Assembly (NCBI RefSeq): GCF_000378305.1
Contig: NZ_KB899539.1
Span: 219,854 to 283,853, forward strand
Direction of reading: 5' to 3'
Length of the DNA stretch: 64,000 nucleotides
Origin: Thioalkalivibrio sp. ALJ12
GTDB taxonomy: Bacteria > Pseudomonadota > Gammaproteobacteria > Ectothiorhodospirales > Ectothiorhodospiraceae
Below the pieces are notes generated by a model. That model saw only the letters and a program-made list of their open reading frames with translations. It was not told the DNA's origin and did no database searches. Position 1 is the stretch's first letter, and the number at the start of each line of letters is the position of its first letter. Position numbers and translations under genes: made by a program. This document shows positions 59,804 to 64,000 of the stretch, piece by piece.

Positions 59804-60067
59804 TTACTCGTAGTGGCTCCATAAACGAATCACCTTGACGACTCCCTCGTCTTCAAGCACCTGGTACACAAGCCGGTGTTGAATATTGATGCGCCGCGAG
59901 TACGCGCCGGAGAGATCACCCACCAGCTTCTCGAATGGTGGGGGCTTTCGATACGGATCTTCCGCGATCAACGTCAGCAGTTCCTGTGCTTTCGGCTTCA
60001 GGCCGCTGGCCGCCAGCTTCTTCGCATCCTTTTGGGCCTGCCGGGTGTAGACCAACTTCCATGTCAC
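59804..60067 (-). CDS. Toxin YoeB/Txe family, second module
   Basis: Toxin of 87 residues, begin at GTG 60067 which overlaps the yefM stop (GTGA). Family features: WKLVYTRQAQKDAKKLAASG, the PPFEKLVGDLSGAYSRRI core and INIQHRLVYQVL, then a WSHYE end. Less similar to E. coli YoeB than the first toxin. Product pairs with the upstream antitoxin; cross-neutralisation with the other module is unknown. Confidence 0.88.
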   Translation of the reverse strand: MTWKLVYTRQAQKDAKKLAASGLKPKAQELLTLIAEDPYRKPPPFEKLVGDLSGAYSRRINIQHRLVYQVLEDEGVVKVIRLWSHYE

Positions 60068-60306
60068 CAATCCAGCTCCTCGTGGCATTCATCCGCCGGA
60101 GTATCCATCCCCTCGCGGATCGACTCGCGCATACCCGGCACCGATAGCAGGTACAGGGTCTCCTGAATGGCCGACCAGTCCGACTCGGATAGCAGGACCG
60201 CGTTGTTCCGCTTGCCGGTGATCACAATCGGCTCGTGGGATTCCGCCGTTTCGTCGATCAGCCGGTAGAGGTTGCTGCGCGCCTCTGTAGCCGTAATTCC
60301 CGTCAT
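60064..60306 (-). CDS. Antitoxin YefM/Phd, second module
   Basis: Antitoxin of 80 residues: MTGITATEARSNLYRLIDET, EPIVITGKRNNAVLLSESDW, then ETLYLLSVPGMRESIREGM. The start ATG 60306 fits family length. Promoter region upstream has several GTAC palindromes (60342-60375), one shared with the first module. Confidence 0.9.
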   Translation of the reverse strand: MTGITATEARSNLYRLIDETAESHEPIVITGKRNNAVLLSESDWSAIQETLYLLSVPGMRESIREGMDTPADECHEELDW

Positions 60307-60341
60307 GGCGCACCTCGCAAGTGTGTGGGCTTCGACCAAGA

Positions 60342-60375
60342 GTACGCCTTGGCGTACGTCCCGTAAACCGTACGG
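60342..60375 (-). promoter_or_regulatory. Operator region of the second yefM-yoeB module
   Basis: Perfect inverted repeat GTACGCC-TT-GGCGTAC (60342-60357) and CCGTACGG (60368-60375). On the minus strand, GAATACCCGTACGGTT reads almost the same as GAATTACCGTACGGTT of the first module. Known YefM operators have a GTAC core. Confidence 0.6.
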
Positions 60376-60451
60376 GTATTCCGTCACCGCCAGCAACCGC
60401 AGCAACCGTTCGGATCGTTCCAGGAATTGTCATTTCGCCCAGCTTGGAAGG

Positions 60452-60486
60452 TCATCCCGGAAACCGCGCAACGGTTATCCGGGATC
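60452..60486 (+). repeat. Direct repeat right of the second toxin module
   Basis: TCATCCCGG, AAACCGCGCA, ACGG, TTATCCGGGATC; partner of 59759-59792. Contains AACCG-CGCAA-CGGTT. Confidence 0.55.
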
Positions 60487-60597
60487 TCGGACACCGAGGC
60501 AGGAGCGGACGCCGGCTCTCCCCTTGCTGCGGCCGGGATGACGAGGGGCTCCCACAGGGGGAGACGGGCAACAGTGGAGTGATGTATTTGGGTGGGG

Positions 60598-61500
60598 TTA
60601 GTGGGTTGGGAGGCAGTCGGGCAGGGATTGTTCGAACGAGTGAGGGGTGATGCCGAGGTCGGCGAAGGCGCCGAGGGTGGGGTTGGCGATGTTGTCCTGT
60701 TGCATCAGGTAGAGCTGATCGCGCGTCAGGGGTGGGTTGGGGAGTAGCGATCCCACGGCGGCTAGGGCGTGCCAGAGGATGAATGGAATGGGCAGCATGG
60801 GGCGTTTGCGGCCCAGGTGCGTGAGGACCAGGCTCACGATCTGGCGATAGTTGAGGATGTCCGGGCCGCCGAGTTCGTAGATGGGGTGTGTGGGCGGCTC
60901 GTCTGCGCACAGGCGGGCGAGGGCGCGGGCGATGTCGCTGACGTGTACCGGTTGCAGGCGGGTGGTGCCGCGGCCGAACAGGGGTATTACGGGCAGGGGC
61001 GCGAGGCCGGCGAGGTTGCGCACAAAGGCGTCGCCCGGGCCGAAGAGTACGCTGGGGCGCACGACGATGGCGTTGGGGAATTCGCGGAGGACGGCGGCTT
61101 CGCCTTGCGCTCGGGCGCGGATGTACGACGAGGGCGAGCGGCTGTCGGCGCCGATGCCGGAGACCTGCACGACGCGCTCCAGGGCCGCGTTCCGGGCGGC
61201 ACGGGCGAGGCGCGCGGCGCCTTCGACGTGGATGGAGGTGAAGCGCAGGTCGCGTTGCTCCACGTACAGGCTGACGGCGTTGATAACACCCTTGGCATCT
61301 TCCACGGCGCGGGCGACATCGGCATCGTCCCGGATGTCGGCGCGGCAGTGCTCCACTCGGGGGTGATCTTGCAGAGAATCGGGTAGTACGGGGCGGCGCG
61401 AGGCGATGCGCACGGTGTGCCCGGCGTCGAGCAGTGCGTGCACCGTGGCGCGGCCGAGAAAGCCGGTGCCGCCGAATACCGTGATCAGGTTCGGGCGCAT
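60598..61500 (-). CDS. NAD(P)-binding protein, complex I NDUFA9-like / epimerase family
   Basis: Extended-SDR-like protein of 300 residues. Dinucleotide motif ITVFGGTGFLGRATVHAL at residue 6, CRADIRDDADVARAV, VVQVSGIGADSRSPSSYIRAR and VVRPSVLFGPGDAFV, the last a mark of the NDUFA9-like group. It lacks the Tyr-x-x-x-Lys catalytic pair in standard form, so it may be a non-enzymatic NAD(P)-binding protein or reductase linked to quinone metabolism. Stands alone. Confidence 0.83.
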   Translation of the reverse strand: MRPNLITVFGGTGFLGRATVHALLDAGHTVRIASRRPVLPDSLQDHPRVEHCRADIRDDADVARAVEDAKGVINAVSLYVEQRDLRFTSIHVEGAARLARAARNAALERVVQVSGIGADSRSPSSYIRARAQGEAAVLREFPNAIVVRPSVLFGPGDAFVRNLAGLAPLPVIPLFGRGTTRLQPVHVSDIARALARLCADEPPTHPIYELGGPDILNYRQIVSLVLTHLGRKRPMLPIPFILWHALAAVGSLLPNPPLTRDQLYLMQQDNIANPTLGAFADLGITPHSFEQSLPDCLPTH

Positions 61501-61626
61501 GATGAGCCCCCTCCAGGCAAATCCGATCGTTACGGGGTGTGGATGCTTGTCGATCCGACTGACAGATGGCCTATAGGTAAGACTGGCGTGTAGGGAGAAT
61601 GATCCCGGTGGGGTATGGAAGAAGAG

Positions 61627-61639
61627 GGGTGTCCTCTTT
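61627..61639 (+). repeat. Solo REPIN tail upstream of the EVE-HNH gene
   Basis: GGGTGTCCTCTTT preceded here by AAGAGG, so AAGAGG-GGTGT-CCTCTT forms a hairpin followed by a short T-run, terminator-like. Confidence 0.5.
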
Positions 61640-61734
61640 CCTGTTCAAGAGCCTTCTGCTCACCCCCGGAAGTCAGGTTCGCTTACCCATACGCTGGTGT
61701 TGGTCCGCACACTGCAGGAGTAGGGAGTGACTGG

Positions 61735-62520
61735 ATGAAGACGATTCTTTTTGCCTGGAACCCAAGAAAGTGGGTCTGGGATGAGCTTCCCCGGGCGGTT
61801 GTTCGGGCGAACCAGGAAGGTTCTTACAGAGATGAATGGAGCTGTGGAGTAACCAAGAACGTTCAGCCTGGAGACCGCGCGTTTCTGATTCGGCTGGGTG
61901 AGTCACCCAAGGGTTTGATCGGGTCGGGTATCGTGCTGTCGAGTCCGCGCGAAAGGCATCACTGGGATGCAGAGCGGCGTGCGAAAGGCGATACCGCCAA
62001 CGTTGTGGAGATCGAGTTTGATGTTCTGAGTGAACAGCCTGTGGTGGACGAGGCTGAACTCCGCTCAAAACCGCTTGATGCTCAGGACTGGTTTCCCCAG
62101 GCCTCCGGCGTGACGATAGCGAGCGACGTGGCTGAGGTGCTGGAAGCTCGCTGGGCAGAGCGCGCGCAGCGCCCTGCATATTCGGCATCGATGGGCGTGG
62201 TGGAAGGGAAGAGGCTATTGACCGTGGCGACGCGGTACGAGCGTAACCCAGAAGCGCGGCGGAAATGTCTGGAGCACTATGGGCTGACTTGCCAGGCCTG
62301 TGGGATGTCCTTCGAAGAGCGATATGGGCCCATCGCAAAGGACCTAATTGAGGTTCACCACAACGTTCGCCTGTCCGACATCGGGAAGGAATATACCGTC
62401 GATCCTGTCCATGACCTCATTCCGCTGTGCCCTAACTGTCACGCGGTGGTGCATAGGCAAGTACCGCCGCTTGCCGTGGACGAACTGAAGAAGCTCATCA
62501 AGGCGCGGATGGGTGCGTAG
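61735..62520 (+). CDS. EVE-HNH endonuclease, probable modified-DNA (type IV) restriction enzyme
   Basis: Protein of 261 residues with two domains. N-terminal EVE (PUA-like) domain, residues about 1-140: KTILFAWNPRKWVWDEL, EWSCGVTKNVQPGDRAFLIR and GLIGSGIVLSSPRER; such domains flip and read modified cytosines. C-terminal HNH about 180-250: CQACGMSFEERYG, DLIEVHHNVRLSDI and LIPLCPNCHAVVHR. EVE-HNH enzymes such as VcaM4I cut DNA with 5-methyl- or hydroxymethylcytosine. GGGAG ribosome site. Adjacent to a type I restriction system, in a defence patch. Confidence 0.88.
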   Translation: MKTILFAWNPRKWVWDELPRAVVRANQEGSYRDEWSCGVTKNVQPGDRAFLIRLGESPKGLIGSGIVLSSPRERHHWDAERRAKGDTANVVEIEFDVLSEQPVVDEAELRSKPLDAQDWFPQASGVTIASDVAEVLEARWAERAQRPAYSASMGVVEGKRLLTVATRYERNPEARRKCLEHYGLTCQACGMSFEERYGPIAKDLIEVHHNVRLSDIGKEYTVDPVHDLIPLCPNCHAVVHRQVPPLAVDELKKLIKARMGA

Positions 62521-62697
62521 CCTGACGGGCGCTCTTGGGCCTGCGGCCGCAATTGTTACCGTCACATAGCAGGGTTGTGGGTGGCCGATAAGGCGGCTGT
62601 CGTTCCTCTGTTCGCCGCGTGCCTTCGTTTGCTGCAACAATGTCCCCATCACTGGGGCTTGGTGCCCGGCATGGAAGAACGAACAGGGGAGCAGGGC

Positions 62698-64000
62698 TTG
62701 AACACGGAGAATCATTCAGAGACCGCCGCGTGGATCTGGTCGGTGGCGGATCTGCTGCGCGGTGACTTCAAGCAGTCGCAGTACGGGCGGGTGATCCTGC
62801 CGTTCACGCTGCTGCGACGGCTGGAATGCGTGCTGGAGCCGACCAAGGATGGCGTGCTGGCTGCTGCCAAGGAGCACGAGAACAAGTCGGAGACGGTCCG
62901 CGAGCAGTTTCTGCTGCGCGAGGCGGATCAGCCGTTTTTCAACACCTCGCCGCTGTCGCTCGCGAGTCTGTCGGACACGCAGACGGCCGAGGACCTGATG
63001 AGCTACATCGAGTCCTTCAGCAAGGACGCCCGCGAGATCTTCGACCACTTCCACTTCGAGGACTACGTCGAGCAGCTCGCCAGCAACAACCTGCTGTACC
63101 AGGTGGTGCAACGCTTCTCCGCCATCGACCTGCGCCCGGCTCGGATCTCCAACTTCGGTATGGGGCTGGTGTTCGAGGAGCTGATCCGCAAGTTCGCGGA
63201 GAGCTCCAACGAGACCGCCGGGGAGCACTTCACCCCGCGTGACGTGGTTCACCTGACCACCTCGCTGGTGCTCACCGGGCAGGACCACAAGCTCCAGCCG
63301 CACGGCATCGTCACCGTCTACGACCCGACCTGCGGAACCGGCGGCTTCCTGTCCGAGAGCGAGGAGTATATCCAGCAGATCAGCCAGGATGTCAGCGTGT
63401 CCCTGCACGGGCAGGAGCTGAACCCCGAGTCCTACGCCATCTGCAAGGCGGACATGCTCATCAAGGGCCAGGACGTCGAGAACATCAAGCTCGGCAACAC
63501 CCTGTCGGACGACCAGCACGCGGACGAGCACTTCGACTACATGCTCGCCAATCCGCCGTTCGGCGTGGAGTGGAAGAAGGTCCAGAAGCAGGTGGTGGAC
63601 GAGCACCAGCACAACGGCTTCAACGGCCGCTTCGGCCCCGGCCTGCCGCGCGTGTCCGACGGTTCGCTGCTGTTCCTGCTGCACCTGGTCAGCAAGATGC
63701 GGGACCCGCGCGAGGGTGGCTCGCGCATCGGCATCATCCTCAACGGCTCTCCGCTGTTCACCGGCGGGGCCGGTAGTGGCGAGTCCGAGATCCGCCGCTA
63801 CCTGCTGCAGCACGACATGGTGGAGGCCATCATCGGTCTGCCCACCGACATGTTCTACAACACCGGCATCGCCACCTACATCTGGGTGCTGAACAACAAC
63901 AAGTCGGCCGAGCGCCGCGGCCGCGTACAGCTCATCGACGCCACCGAGCGCTACGCCAAGATGCGCAAGTCGCTCGGCTCCAAACGCCAGTTCATCGACG
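62698..64000 (+). CDS. hsdM: Type I restriction-modification methyltransferase subunit HsdM (3' end beyond window)
   Basis: N6-adenine methyltransferase subunit; 434 codons visible. N-terminal helical domain ([35 protein letters not shown]), then [21 protein letters not shown] motif [13 protein letters not shown] and catalytic NPPFG in [12 protein letters not shown]. Start chosen as TTG 62698 because AGGGGAG sits 6 nt ahead and family members begin MNTENHS-like; ATG 62671 in frame is the alternative. HsdS and HsdR genes should follow beyond the window. Confidence 0.92.
   Translation, partial: MNTENHSETAAWIWSVADLLRGDFKQSQYGRVILPFTLLRRLECVLEPTKDGVLAAAKEHENKSETVREQFLLREADQPFFNTSPLSLASLSDTQTAEDLMSYIESFSKDAREIFDHFHFEDYVEQLASNNLLYQVVQRFSAIDLRPARISNFGMGLVFEELIRKFAESSNETAGEHFTPRDVVHLTTSLVLTGQDHKLQPHGIVTVYDPTCGTGGFLSESEEYIQQISQDVSVSLHGQELNPESYAICKADMLIKGQDVENIKLGNTLSDDQHADEHFDYMLANPPFGVEWKKVQKQVVDEHQHNGFNGRFGPGLPRVSDGSLLFLLHLVSKMRDPREGGSRIGIILNGSPLFTGGAGSGESEIRRYLLQHDMVEAIIGLPTDMFYNTGIATYIWVLNNNKSAERRGRVQLIDATERYAKMRKSLGSKRQFID

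Noticed and set aside
62716-63813. A 365-codon minus-strand frame opposite hsdM
   Set aside because: Val/Leu/His-rich shadow of hsdM; the plus strand has clear DPTCGTGGF and NPPFG motifs.

Overview
The window is high-GC DNA from a gammaproteobacterium. It carries monofunctional RelA, PyrC, MnmC, NsrR, UbiG, TesA-YbbA and motAB. A chorismatase in place of UbiC, the gene mix and the base composition point to Ectothiorhodospiraceae (Thioalkalivibrio-like). That placement is inference; no rRNA or marker gene settles it.

Left part (1-18 kb): mostly housekeeping. It begins with the 5' part of relA (minus strand), then an alpha/beta hydrolase, a chorismatase with a UbiE-like methyltransferase, yggU, pyrC, a small membrane protein, a macrodomain protein, a DUF1992 protein, a radical SAM protein, and a DUF432-mscS pair. 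These are followed by an ExeM-type nuclease, nsrR, uppP, and a YbbP/YbbA exporter diverging from tesA. Two copies (7.3 and 18.1 kb) of a roughly 270-bp MITE-like element with several hairpins sit beside genes. Its terminal arms differ between copies but stay complementary within each copy.

Middle (18-47 kb): tRNA-Arg(CCU), an HPP protein, motAB, lemA with an M48 protease, tRNA-Leu(UAA), a CHASE-PAS-GGDEF cyclase, mnmC, an M23 endopeptidase and the YadGH-type exporter. Next come an M17 aminopeptidase, an FkbM methyltransferase with a creatininase-family protein, a ChaN-PDZ / M1-peptidase / HIT operon, ompW with an FNR-like site, and an SDR. A three-gene operon follows: duplicated DUF1538 transporter, PII-like protein and CBS pair. 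After it are a PAS-PAS-GGDEF cyclase, an odd cysteine-rich methyltransferase, and the GDP-mannose genes (phosphomannomutase and GDP-mannose pyrophosphorylase).

Right part (47.5-64 kb): more plastic. It has an SOS-controlled dnaE2 whose predicted transcript starts at its own AUG, a small methyltransferase, a secreted NTF2-like protein, ubiG, a duplicated His-rich metal-binding protein and a degenerate GGDEF-EAL (FimX-like) c-di-GMP receptor candidate. Two YefM-YoeB modules share an operator motif. A Cache-domain protein, an NDUFA9-like protein, an EVE-HNH modified-DNA nuclease and the start of a type I restriction system (hsdM, cut by the window end) complete it. Six copies of an exactly 69-bp REPIN (paired GTAG hairpins), all in one orientation, lie between 51.4 and 59.7 kb; three form a 189-bp tandem array.

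No CRISPR array, rRNA operon, integrase or intact transposase was seen. The best candidates for new biology are the DUF1538/PII/CBS operon, the covarying structured element, and the leaderless SOS promoter of dnaE2.
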